This document shows positions 1-7,524 of a stretch of 64,000 nucleotides of DNA, one piece after another. Made by a program: the position numbers and the translations under genes. The stretch covers positions 4,216,001 through 4,280,000 of the forward strand of contig NZ_CP049857.1 of assembly GCF_011299555.1 (NCBI RefSeq), read 5' to 3'. Origin of the DNA: Dysgonomonas sp. HDW5A. Lineage in GTDB: Bacteria > Bacteroidota > Bacteroidia > Bacteroidales > Dysgonomonadaceae. Each line of letters opens with the position of its first letter. Position 1 is the stretch's first letter. Under the pieces are notes generated by a model. That model was not told the origin of the DNA. It ran no database searches and saw only the letters and a program-made list of their open reading frames with translations.

Positions 1-2
1 TG

Positions 3-500
3 AAACGCAAATACGATAGAGAATGGTATTTAAATAGAATAGAAGCAATCAAACGCATTATACCTGGGTGTGGACTTTCTACCGACATTATGTGCGGATA
101 TCATTCTGAGACTGAAGAAGATCATCAGGAAACATTATCTTTGATGAGAGAAGTAGGTTTCGATTCTGCTTTTATGTTTAAATATTCGGAACGACCCGGT
201 ACATATGCTGCCAAGAAATTAGAAGATAATGTACCCGAAGAGGTTAAAGGAAGACGTCTACAGGAAATAATAGATTTACAGGTTGAGCTTTCACGAATAA
301 GCAACACCAATGATATGGGCAAGGTATTTGAAGTTTTAATAGAAGGATTCTCAAAACGATCTAAAGAACAACTTTTTGGGAGATCATCGCAAAACAAAGT
401 TGTTATTTTCGACAAAAACAATCACCGTATTGGTGAGCTTGTAAAAGTCAGAATAACAGGAAGCACCTCCGCGACACTCTTTGGTGATGTAGTCGAGTGA
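3..500 (+). CDS. miaB: tRNA-2-methylthio-N6-dimethylallyladenosine synthase MiaB, C-terminal part (5' end outside window)
   Basis: This is the last 165 codons of a radical-SAM methylthiotransferase that adds the 2-methylthio group to i6A37 of tRNAs reading UNN codons. The frame is open from the left edge, so the start and the iron-sulfur CxxxCxxC motifs lie outside the window. The visible part shows the end of the radical-SAM barrel (STDIMCGYHSETEEDH, then FMFKYSERPGTYAA), a helical linker, and a C-terminal TRAM domain of about 60 residues ending in GDVVE. The tyrosine-serine-x-R-x-G-T-x-A stretch is diagnostic of MiaB rather than MtaB or RimO. Family assignment is confident; only the truncation by the window limits it. 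Confidence 0.93.
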   Translation, partial: KRKYDREWYLNRIEAIKRIIPGCGLSTDIMCGYHSETEEDHQETLSLMREVGFDSAFMFKYSERPGTYAAKKLEDNVPEEVKGRRLQEIIDLQVELSRISNTNDMGKVFEVLIEGFSKRSKEQLFGRSSQNKVVIFDKNNHRIGELVKVRITGSTSATLFGDVVE

Positions 501-648
501 TTAACAAAAGTTAATTACAGTCAGTAAAATCTGTTCTTTAATCAAAATAGTATTACTTTAGATTATCAATCTAAACAATAACAGAAATTTCTTGTTAATT
601 ATATAACAATACAAATAAAAAGTTACTAATAAAATAAATATTACAACT

Positions 649-852
649 ATGGGAAAATCAAATTCAAACTTATTGTTTTTAGCTATTGGTGCTGCCATTG
701 GTGCTGCAGCGGGTTATGTTGCTGCATCAGATAAAAAAGAAGAATGGATGCACGAAATCAACAAATTGGTTGATAAAGTTAAAAACAATGTGAAAGGCTC
801 GTGCTCTAAAGTTGAAGATGAATTGGAAGAGCTTATAGAGGATGAAGAATAA
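649..852 (+). CDS. YtxH domain-containing small membrane protein
   Basis: A 67-residue protein with one hydrophobic, glycine/alanine-rich segment (about residues 8-26, a glycine-zipper pattern), followed by an amphipathic, highly charged tail ending in ELEELIEDEE. This is the layout of YtxH/gas-vesicle-like proteins, which are anchored in the inner membrane and often stress-induced; the molecular role is unknown. The stop overlaps the next gene by 11 bases, so translation is probably coupled. The 148-bp upstream spacer is AT-rich and should hold the promoter, but I cannot point to a clear -33/-7 pair. Confidence 0.75.
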   Translation: MGKSNSNLLFLAIGAAIGAAAGYVAASDKKEEWMHEINKLVDKVKNNVKGSCSKVEDELEELIEDEE

Positions 853-1219
853 CAACGAAGAATATCAAAACTTTAGTGAACTTATAGATGAGTCAAAAGC
901 AGACTTATCAAGCTATATAGAAAAACGTCTGACACTAGTTAAACTCAAAGCTTTTGAGAAAATTGCCAGTGCGTCGTCATTTATTATATATGGCCTGATG
1001 ATGAGTGTTTTTGTACTCATCTTGTTCATTCTCATTCTCGTTGGATTAGGATTTGTTATTGGTGAATTACTGAATAATTATGCAGCCGGGTTTGGAGTTC
1101 TGATACTTATTACATTAGTTGCTTTATTGGGTTTAATACTCAATGCTAAAAGAATTCGAAGAGCTTTTGTGAACATAACCTTACGTACAATCAAGAAAAT
1201 AGAAGTGGATGAAGACTAA
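842..1219 (+). CDS. Phage holin family / DUF1469-like membrane protein
   Basis: A 125-residue protein with two strongly hydrophobic segments (about 47-73 and 79-99), flanked by an acidic N-terminal helix (ELIDESKADLSSYIEKRLTLVKLKAFEKI) and a basic C-terminal stretch. This matches the putative holin superfamily III proteins (Phage_holin_3_6), which in free-living bacteria are ordinary membrane proteins, usually beside YtxH or ElaB-type genes, and not phage lysis genes. It overlaps its neighbours by 11 bases on both sides, forming a tight three-gene unit. No phage genes lie nearby. Confidence 0.7.
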   Translation: MKNNNEEYQNFSELIDESKADLSSYIEKRLTLVKLKAFEKIASASSFIIYGLMMSVFVLILFILILVGLGFVIGELLNNYAAGFGVLILITLVALLGLILNAKRIRRAFVNITLRTIKKIEVDED

Positions 1220-1616
1220 ATTATCACCTTTACAAGAACTTCGATTAGAAAGAAGCCAACTAAAGAATGAATGTGCCGAATACGAACAAAAATTACATGG
1301 TAATTGGCAATATGCCAAAGGTCATTTCGGTCGATTAGCTGTAGGCACAGTTCTATCTTCAGCAAAAAATGGTATTGGTGACTTATTTTCTCTTGTAACA
1401 GGAAAGAAACAAAGTTCCGAGGAAGAAGAGGTCGAGGATAAGTCATCTTCAGTAGTTACTCAAATGCTTCTCGGTGCAGCTCCTTTTATTTGGGAGATGG
1501 TGCAACCTATGATTGTAGGAATGATTATGAAAAAAGTAAAGTCTCTCTTTGGAGGAGGTGAGAAAAAGAATAAAAAGATAAAGAAAGTGAAGAAAAAAGC
1601 CTCAGATTTGGATTAA
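1209..1616 (+). CDS. Hypothetical protein of the YtxH/holin-like cassette
   Basis: I do not recognise a named family. The 135-residue protein has a charged N-terminal helix (LQELRLERSQLKNECAEYEQKL), a central amphipathic region, an acidic linker (SSEEEEVEDKSSS), a hydrophobic segment at about 82-107 and a very lysine-rich C-terminus. This suggests a membrane-associated protein with a basic cytoplasmic tail. It overlaps the holin-like gene by 11 bases and is followed by a terminator, so it closes a three-gene operon. A role with the two upstream membrane proteins is inferred from coupling only. Confidence 0.6.
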   Translation: MKTKLSPLQELRLERSQLKNECAEYEQKLHGNWQYAKGHFGRLAVGTVLSSAKNGIGDLFSLVTGKKQSSEEEEVEDKSSSVVTQMLLGAAPFIWEMVQPMIVGMIMKKVKSLFGGGEKKNKKIKKVKKKASDLD

Positions 1617-1640
1617 CCAATTTCTGAAGCTTTCTTTTTT
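1599..1640. terminator. Rho-independent terminator (bidirectional)
   Basis: The arms GCCTCAGA (1599-1606) and TCTGAAGC (1623-1630) pair with one mismatch. They are flanked by an A-tract before and a T-tract after (to 1640), so the hairpin can end both the plus-strand cassette and the minus-strand MATE gene. It overlaps the stop codon of the 1209-1616 gene. Confidence 0.8.
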
Positions 1641-1689
1641 ATATCTAGTACCCCTTATATCTACCAAGACGATAAGAAACTATACCATC

Positions 1690-3018
1690 TTATATACTTT
1701 TATTTTGCCACTTGCCTCGAGTTAAATATAAATAGGACAAGACCATAAGAGTTCCCCAATATACATATTCAACAGTCCAGCATACTGCAACCGATGACTT
1801 ATTGTGAATAACTACCACATACATAACTCCAACATAGAGAACAATCGTAATCATCTCAAAAATTAGTGCCCAACGAGTGTTACCCGTTCCAGATATCGAA
1901 TTAAACAAAACAGTACCAAGACTACATATCGGTAAAGCACAAACCAATACTATTAATGGCATAATTGTTTCTTTCACCAAAGACATATCTTTATTAGAAG
2001 CAATTAGTCCGATCCAAAAATCAGCCTTTACCAGTGTAAATAGCCCCATAAGTACTACAATACCCAGGTTTAGCAAACAAATTCGTTTAATTAAAGGCCA
2101 CACTTCACCATATTTACTCATCCCCATTGTATTACTTACCAATGTATTTGCAGTGGTAGATAATGCATTCATTGGTATAAAGTAGATCATGTAGAAAGTC
2201 CGTATGATATTAGTAATCGCCAAATCTCTCTCCCCATGATTCTCTATCGCTAAAAAAAAGATAAACCAAGTAGACATGGAGATTGCATACTGAGCCATTG
2301 TAAATACAGAGATATTAAGAATACGTTTAATTACAGAGAAACGAAACTTCATTTTATGAAAGCCATACTTTCCTAAATCAACAGTTTTAAATGTATATAT
2401 TACAAAAAATATAATAGATGAGATTTCTGCAATAACAGATGCCATACCGGCTCCGGCTATACCTAACTGAGGAAATCCGAAATTTCCAAAAATAAGAACA
2501 TAGTCAAATATTATATTCACAACCGTCATCACTACCGCATTTAGTGTCAGAACCGAAGTTCGTGCAATTCCCACATAAAAAGCCCGAAACATAATATTTA
2601 CTGATGCAAAAAAGAATCCGAATGTTCGCCATTGCAAATACTCAGAAGCAGCTTCATAAACATGATGAGACTTAATCAGTGTTGGCAGTAACGTTTTTGA
2701 AAAAACATTAGAGAGTCCATACAACAAAGCGGCAAAAACCAAGAGAAACATCATCCCCTGAAGAACTATAGTTCCTATTTGATCATAGTTTTTCTCGCCA
2801 TTTCTGCGTCCTATCATTATCTGAGCCCCTATACTGAACCCAAACCCCAGCATAAAAAATGCAATATAATATATACCTGCCAGACCAGCAGCACCAAATT
2901 CAACCTCTCCTACTCTACCCAGAAATATTGTATTGGTAATTTGCATGACATTCTGCGTCAGCAAACCTAGCATTATCGGAAGACTTACCTTCCAAATATC
3001 TTTATACGAATATGCCAT
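1690..3018 (-). CDS. MATE family efflux transporter
   Basis: A 442-residue polytopic protein with about twelve hydrophobic segments and the two-fold repeat of MATE antiporters. The N-terminal repeat opens with a polar stretch and then LPIMLGLLTQNVMQITNTIFLGRVGE, with the conserved GxxxxxGAQIMIGRRNGE loop near residue 65. Members export cationic drugs or metabolites in exchange for Na+ or H+. The substrate cannot be read from sequence. It stands alone behind the panD terminator and converges on the small envelope cassette. Confidence 0.92.
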   Translation of the reverse strand: MAYSYKDIWKVSLPIMLGLLTQNVMQITNTIFLGRVGEVEFGAAGLAGIYYIAFFMLGFGFSIGAQIMIGRRNGEKNYDQIGTIVLQGMMFLLVFAALLYGLSNVFSKTLLPTLIKSHHVYEAASEYLQWRTFGFFFASVNIMFRAFYVGIARTSVLTLNAVVMTVVNIIFDYVLIFGNFGFPQLGIAGAGMASVIAEISSIIFFVIYTFKTVDLGKYGFHKMKFRFSVIKRILNISVFTMAQYAISMSTWFIFFLAIENHGERDLAITNIIRTFYMIYFIPMNALSTTANTLVSNTMGMSKYGEVWPLIKRICLLNLGIVVLMGLFTLVKADFWIGLIASNKDMSLVKETIMPLIVLVCALPICSLGTVLFNSISGTGNTRWALIFEMITIVLYVGVMYVVVIHNKSSVAVCWTVEYVYWGTLMVLSYLYLTRGKWQNKSI

Positions 3019-3040
3019 AACTTCAATTCGGCTAATCTAA

Positions 3041-3074
3041 AATAAAAAGGGATGACTAAAATATATCATCCCAA
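3041..3074 (-). terminator. Terminator of panC-panD operon
   Basis: Read on the minus strand, GGGATGA (3072-3066) pairs with TCATCCC (3055-3049), followed by TTTTTATTTT (3048-3039). It sits between the panD stop and the MATE start and separates the two transcription units. Confidence 0.75.
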
Positions 3075-3097
3075 TTCTTATATAAATTATTAATTTT

Positions 3098-3451
3098 TTA
3101 ATCTATTAATTTATTTGTTTTCGTATCGGGAAATATGATCCAAGGCTTGAACGTTTTAGCTTCTTCAAAATCCAAAATAGCATATGATATAATAATGATG
3201 ATATCGCCAGGCTGCACACGTCTGGCAGCTGCACCATTCAGGCAAATTGTTCCTGTTCCTCGTTCTCCCTTTATGATATAAGTCTCGAAGCGTTCTCCAT
3301 TATTGTTATTCACAATAGATACCTTTTCGCCTGCTATCATATTAGCTGCATCCATTAAATCTTCATCAATAGTAATACTGCCAATGTAGTTTAAACTAGC
3401 ATCAGTTACAGTAACTCTATGAATCTTCGATTTTAAAACTTCTATTTTCAT
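3098..3451 (-). CDS. panD: Aspartate 1-decarboxylase proenzyme
   Basis: A 117-residue pyruvoyl-dependent enzyme converting L-aspartate to beta-alanine for pantothenate and CoA synthesis. The self-cleavage site Gly24-Ser25 is present in [10 protein letters not shown], with the expected preceding motif [12 protein letters not shown] (Lys9, His11). The substrate-binding region [20 protein letters not shown] is intact, including the conserved Tyr after the Ile run. Length fits the family. It lies 60 bp downstream of panC on the same strand, so both enzymes supplying the final condensation are made together. Confidence 0.97.
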   Translation of the reverse strand: MKIEVLKSKIHRVTVTDASLNYIGSITIDEDLMDAANMIAGEKVSIVNNNNGERFETYIIKGERGTGTICLNGAAARRVQPGDIIIIISYAILDFEEAKTFKPWIIFPDTKTNKLID

Positions 3452-3511
3452 TTTTTTATTTATAAGGCTCCTGACCTTTTTATTATTTCTGCAAAGGTAA
3501 ACAGATTATAG

Positions 3512-4357
3512 TTATGAGTAGTATATAATATTGTCTATTAAACGAACTTCGCCACAAAAAACTGTAATACAACCTACTGCATAATCGTTATCTTTCCAGC
3601 CTACGATTTGCTGTAAAGTATTTCCATCTACAATTTCGAAATATTCAACCTCTAAAAAGGGTATTTTATTAATACTTTCTACAACCCAAGTTCGAACTTC
3701 TTCAACTGTTTTCTGGTTATACAGTGCTTTACTTTCCGATAAAATTCGGTATATATTGACCGCTTCATTCTTTTGATCGTCAGTTAAGCGTTGATTACGG
3801 CTACTCATAGCCAAACCACTATCTTCACGCCTTATAGGCATCGGCACTATTTCGACCGGAATATTTAATTGGCGAACCATTTGTCTGATAATAGCCAATT
3901 GCTGAAAATCTTTTTCACCGAAATATGCTCTATCCGGTTTCACAATATCAAATAAACGACTCACGACTTGAGCAACACCGTTAAAATGTCCAGGACGGAA
4001 CTTACCTTCCATCACTTTATCTAATTGTCCGAAATCGAATTGGCGATTATCAGGTTCAGGGTATATTTCCTGTACAGAAGGCACAAAAACGATATCTGCA
4101 CCGGCTTCTTTTAAAATTTTAGTATCCTCTTCAATTGTTCGAGGATATTTTTCCAAATCAGTCAGATTATTGAATTGTGTCGGGTTTACAAAGATGCTGA
4201 CTATGCAAACATCATTCTGCTCACAGCATTTTTTGACCAGAGAAATATGTCCTTGGTGTAAGGCACCCATAGTCGGAACAAATCCGATCGTTTTCTCTTC
4301 ATTTTTACTTGTAGACACTGCCTTTTGCAGATCTTTAATAGTGTATAGAGTTATCAT
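3512..4357 (-). CDS. panC: Pantothenate synthetase (pantoate--beta-alanine ligase)
   Basis: A 281-residue ATP-dependent ligase joining pantoate and beta-alanine through a pantoyl-adenylate. The nucleotidyl-transferase signature is clear: MGALHQGH at residues 30-37 (HxGH-type), FVNPTQF near 57, the [11 protein letters not shown] substrate motif near 145, and the KMSKS-like loop MSSRNQRL near 184. Length is normal. It is first of the panC-panD pair and is divergent from the glycogen-synthase-like gene across a 200-bp spacer. Confidence 0.97.
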   Translation of the reverse strand: MITLYTIKDLQKAVSTSKNEEKTIGFVPTMGALHQGHISLVKKCCEQNDVCIVSIFVNPTQFNNLTDLEKYPRTIEEDTKILKEAGADIVFVPSVQEIYPEPDNRQFDFGQLDKVMEGKFRPGHFNGVAQVVSRLFDIVKPDRAYFGEKDFQQLAIIRQMVRQLNIPVEIVPMPIRREDSGLAMSSRNQRLTDDQKNEAVNIYRILSESKALYNQKTVEEVRTWVVESINKIPFLEVEYFEIVDGNTLQQIVGWKDNDYAVGCITVFCGEVRLIDNIIYYS

Positions 4358-4520
4358 AAACCTTTACCTAAACTAGCCTTTAAAAAGATTGTGCAAAGCA
4401 ACTAAATTTTTATGAGAAATAAAATTTTAGAAAGACTTCATTTTAGAAAAATTCATGTTTAACTAAACCGCCGCGAATTTTCAATCTTCGAAAATTGCTC
4501 AAAACCAATTTTTTTTTTAT

Positions 4521-4528
4521 TATCTTTG
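4521..4528 (+). promoter_or_regulatory. Putative Bacteroidetes -7 promoter element
   Basis: TATCTTTG matches the TAnnTTTG consensus of the Bacteroidetes primary sigma factor, and a start site around 4535 would leave a short leader before the 4558 start. The -33 TTTG box is not clear (a T-rich tract lies there), so the call rests on the -7 element and position. Confidence 0.4.
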
Positions 4529-4557
4529 TAATTTCATATAATTGAAGACAGCATAAA

Positions 4558-5370
4558 ATGAGCATAAAAAGAGTTTTATTTATTACACAAGAAATTACCC
4601 CTTATCTTCCTGAATCTTTACTAGCAAATACTTGCAGATATCTACCTCAAGCAATACAAGAAAAAGGCAAAGAAATCAGGACTTTCATGCCTAAATTCGG
4701 AAACATAAACGAACGCCGTAATCAACTACATGAGGTTATACGTCTATCGGGAATGAACCTCATTATTGATGATACAGATCACCCGCTTATAATAAAGGTA
4801 GCATCGATACAAGCTGCACGTATGCAGGTATACTTCATCGACAATGATGATTTTTTCAGCAGAAAAAACACTATAATGGATGATGATGGAAAGGAGTTTC
4901 TGGATAATGATGAACGTAGTATATTCTATGTGAGAGGTGTACTTGAAACTATAAAAAAACTCCGTTGGATTCCAGATGTTATACATTGCCACGGATGGAT
5001 GACTGCTTTGACTCCGTTATACATTAAAACTGCATTTGCTGATGACCCTTGTTTCAAAGATGCTAAAGTGGTTTATTCATTGTATAATGACGATTTTAAA
5101 CAACCATTCTCTGATAAGTTCGGATCTAAACTAAAATTAGCCGGAATTACAGACAAATATACTAAGGACCTGACTACAGGTGAAGAGATTAATTACGTTA
5201 AGCTGACCAATTTCGCGATGAAATATGCTGACGGCGTTATTCAAACAGCAGAAACAGTTAATCCTGCCCTATTAGAATATATAAATAACAACAAAGTCAA
5301 ATTTCTTCCATATCAAGGAAATGTAGATGAATCAGCAGATGCAATAAACAGCTTTTATGATACTTTGTAA
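4558..5370 (+). CDS. Glycogen/starch synthase catalytic-domain-like protein (single N-terminal GT5-type domain)
   Basis: A 270-residue protein resembling only the N-terminal Rossmann domain of GlgA (about 477 residues in E. coli). Matches include the opening VLFITQEITPYLPES, YFIDNDDFF, and the helix after WIPDVIHCHGWMTALTPLYIK. The C-terminal nucleotide-sugar-binding half is missing. The KxGGL loop near the N-terminus that holds ADP-glucose is replaced by LLANT. It is therefore unlikely to be a working glycogen synthase. Such single-domain proteins occur in Bacteroidetes beside panC, as here. It precedes the DUF4270 gene by 99 bp. Confidence 0.8.
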   Translation: MSIKRVLFITQEITPYLPESLLANTCRYLPQAIQEKGKEIRTFMPKFGNINERRNQLHEVIRLSGMNLIIDDTDHPLIIKVASIQAARMQVYFIDNDDFFSRKNTIMDDDGKEFLDNDERSIFYVRGVLETIKKLRWIPDVIHCHGWMTALTPLYIKTAFADDPCFKDAKVVYSLYNDDFKQPFSDKFGSKLKLAGITDKYTKDLTTGEEINYVKLTNFAMKYADGVIQTAETVNPALLEYINNNKVKFLPYQGNVDESADAINSFYDTL

Positions 5371-5411
5371 GTATACAAATTCATAAAAATGTTGAAAATT
5401 GTTTTTTTGTT

Positions 5412-5441
5412 TTTGCAGCTACGTATTTTTTCTGATCTTTG
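5412..5441 (+). promoter_or_regulatory. Putative promoter for the DUF4270 gene
   Basis: TTTG at 5412-5415 and GATCTTTG at 5434-5441 (one mismatch to TAnnTTTG) are separated by 18 bases, close to the 19-20 preferred in Bacteroidetes. It lies about 30 bp before the 5470 start. Confidence 0.35.
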
Positions 5442-5469
5442 GGCAACTAAAATGTAATTTAAAAGCAGA

Positions 5470-6816
5470 ATGAAAGTAAAGTCCGTATTCGCCATAGTTT
5501 CTTGTTTTATAGCATTGGCTTTTGCATCTTGTGATGATGATCTGAACTCTATTGGAGGAACGATTCAACCACCCGCAGACAGTATCTCTGTATTGACCGA
5601 TACATTAGCAATAAAGGCAAGAACCATATCGATGCAGGATTCGGTATATGCCCGAACCATAAATGGAGTATTAGGACAATATGAAGATAATTTGTTTGGA
5701 ACAATAAAATCGGATTACTTATGTCAATTTTACTTTCCTGAAGGAGGTAAATTTCAGGACAATCTAGTAAAAATAGATTCCGTACAGTTTGCTATCGATT
5801 TTAATAGTTATAGTGGAGATACGCTTGCTCCAATGGGATTATCAGTATATGAAGCAACCAAGGCAATTCCCGAAAACTTCTATACAAATGCTGACCCAAC
5901 AAAGTATATTGGAGATAAACCAATCCTCCTAGCCAGTGAAGCTTATACAATAAGTGGAGCAAAAGTTGTTTCAAAAACTACAAATCAACGTGAAATCATA
6001 GCCGACTTAGGTATTGATTTTGGAAAAAGAATATACAATGGCTGGAAAGATAAAAAATTTACGGATAATGCTTCTTTCAACAGCTTTTTCAAGGGAACAT
6101 ATGTTACTACAAACTTTGGATCGGGTAGTTTAATCAGAGTACTTTATACTTCAATTGATATTTATTATAAATACAACGATGTCTTAGGTAATCACAATAA
6201 TACGGCCGATACTATAAGATCTGCTACGTTCTCATTGACAGTAACTCCCGAAGTAATGCAATTAAACCACATTAAGAATAAAAATCCTGATGAATTATTT
6301 GTTGAAGGAACAGGGGCTACATACTTAAAAACTCCGGCAGGGGTATATACTGAAGTAACTTTCCCAATCAATAAGATTAGGGCAAATATGGCTACCAAAA
6401 ATTTTAAAACGATTAATACTGCCTTATTTACTTTAAAAGGTTATACTGAGAAAGAATCTACAGCTAAATATGAGTTGAGTAGACCAACGACCTTATTACT
6501 GATTAATAAAGATTCTGTAGATTCGTTTTTCAGCCAAAGAAAATTATATGATGGTAAAACAACAATTATAGGTACTAGAGGAAACAATAATATTTATAAT
6601 TTTGCGAATATATCTTCTCTTATCAATACATACAAAGATATGAATTTGGATAAGGATCCTGTATTTGCTGTTATACCTGTTGAAGTAGCTTATAAAACAG
6701 ATGCAAATGGAACAAGCTATCTGACAGGAGTATTTAACTATCTACAGCCTGCAACCAGTATAATCAGAAATGACCCGAAAAATATGAGATTAGAACTAGT
6801 ATATAGTAAGTTTTAA
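5470..6816 (+). CDS. DUF4270 domain-containing lipoprotein
   Basis: A 448-residue predicted lipoprotein: the signal peptide ends in a lipobox with Cys21 (ALAFASC), followed by acidic residues DDD, which in Bacteroidetes often leads to outer-membrane or surface export. The rest is beta-rich with no membrane segments and matches the DUF4270 family in its opening (DLNSIGGTIQP), in the repeated beta segments (SVQFAIDF) and in its C-terminus of the type MRLELVYSKF. Function is unknown. The order panC / GT5-like / DUF4270 appears conserved in Bacteroidales; this is recalled, not checked. Confidence 0.88.
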   Translation: MKVKSVFAIVSCFIALAFASCDDDLNSIGGTIQPPADSISVLTDTLAIKARTISMQDSVYARTINGVLGQYEDNLFGTIKSDYLCQFYFPEGGKFQDNLVKIDSVQFAIDFNSYSGDTLAPMGLSVYEATKAIPENFYTNADPTKYIGDKPILLASEAYTISGAKVVSKTTNQREIIADLGIDFGKRIYNGWKDKKFTDNASFNSFFKGTYVTTNFGSGSLIRVLYTSIDIYYKYNDVLGNHNNTADTIRSATFSLTVTPEVMQLNHIKNKNPDELFVEGTGATYLKTPAGVYTEVTFPINKIRANMATKNFKTINTALFTLKGYTEKESTAKYELSRPTTLLLINKDSVDSFFSQRKLYDGKTTIIGTRGNNNIYNFANISSLINTYKDMNLDKDPVFAVIPVEVAYKTDANGTSYLTGVFNYLQPATSIIRNDPKNMRLELVYSKF

Positions 6817-6885
6817 AAATCATAGAGAATATTCCCCCAAACAGCTACCTTTCAATTCAAAGGATAGCATAACGAAAGTTAGCAA

Positions 6886-7266
6886 ATGCTGTTACAAAGA
6901 AATAAGAGAAAACATGCAACGTACCTACTATTCCTGATTTATTTAGGGTACTTTGCTGTTGTCTCTTTATTTGTTCATATGCACGTGTATGAAGGGGTAA
7001 TATACGTACACTCCCATCCATACCGAAAATCACAAGATATACCTAACAACTCTAATAAATTACCTTTAGAGACTCATCAGCATACAGCAGCTTCATTTTT
7101 CACTGCTAACCAATTATCAAACATTACATCGGGTGAAGCTGAATCGCTTAATTTTATAGATGTACTATTAGCTACTACGACTATATTTTATCTGGAATAT
7201 AAAGTTAGTCCTCTAATAATTAACCCACTAAGACAATTCAGCCTGAGGGCTCCTCCATTAGCTTAA
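6886..7266 (+). CDS. Small His-rich membrane protein preceding a TonB receptor
   Basis: The 126-residue product has one hydrophobic segment (about 13-31) and then two histidine clusters: HMHVYEGVIYVHSHPY around 31-46 and THQHTAA around 65-71. The layout suggests a membrane-anchored periplasmic protein that binds a metal ion, but I cannot name a family. It lies 258 bp upstream of the TonB receptor on the same strand, and similar short His-bearing proteins are often found before CQNCG-type receptors in Bacteroidetes. Joint function in metal or metal-complex uptake is inference. Confidence 0.6.
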   Translation: MLLQRNKRKHATYLLFLIYLGYFAVVSLFVHMHVYEGVIYVHSHPYRKSQDIPNNSNKLPLETHQHTAASFFTANQLSNITSGEAESLNFIDVLLATTTIFYLEYKVSPLIINPLRQFSLRAPPLA

Positions 7267-7524
7267 CTATACTTTATCAGTATTTATTTTTTATAGACAG
7301 TAATATATCATTCTGACTATAAAATTCTCTGTGTTATTAATCTAAATAACACAAAAAAGAACATACACATATTTAATAAGATTCTATCTGATACTCTATT
7401 ACTGAGTTTGGATAATAACCTCATTATTACAATAAGGTTAACTATATGAAAGCTGCTTTTCGAGTAGCCCGAAAACTGCTATTCTCTTCATTATAAAATG
7501 GCTATTATATCTATACATTAAAAA

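Noticed and set aside
557-575. Hairpin TTTAGATT-ATC-AATCTAAA after miaB
   Set aside because: All A/T apart from two G-C pairs, and no T-run after it. Too weak for a terminator call.
842-1219. Prophage, suggested by the holin-like gene
   Set aside because: No lysin, terminase, capsid or tail genes nearby. This holin-like family is common in normal chromosomal stress operons.
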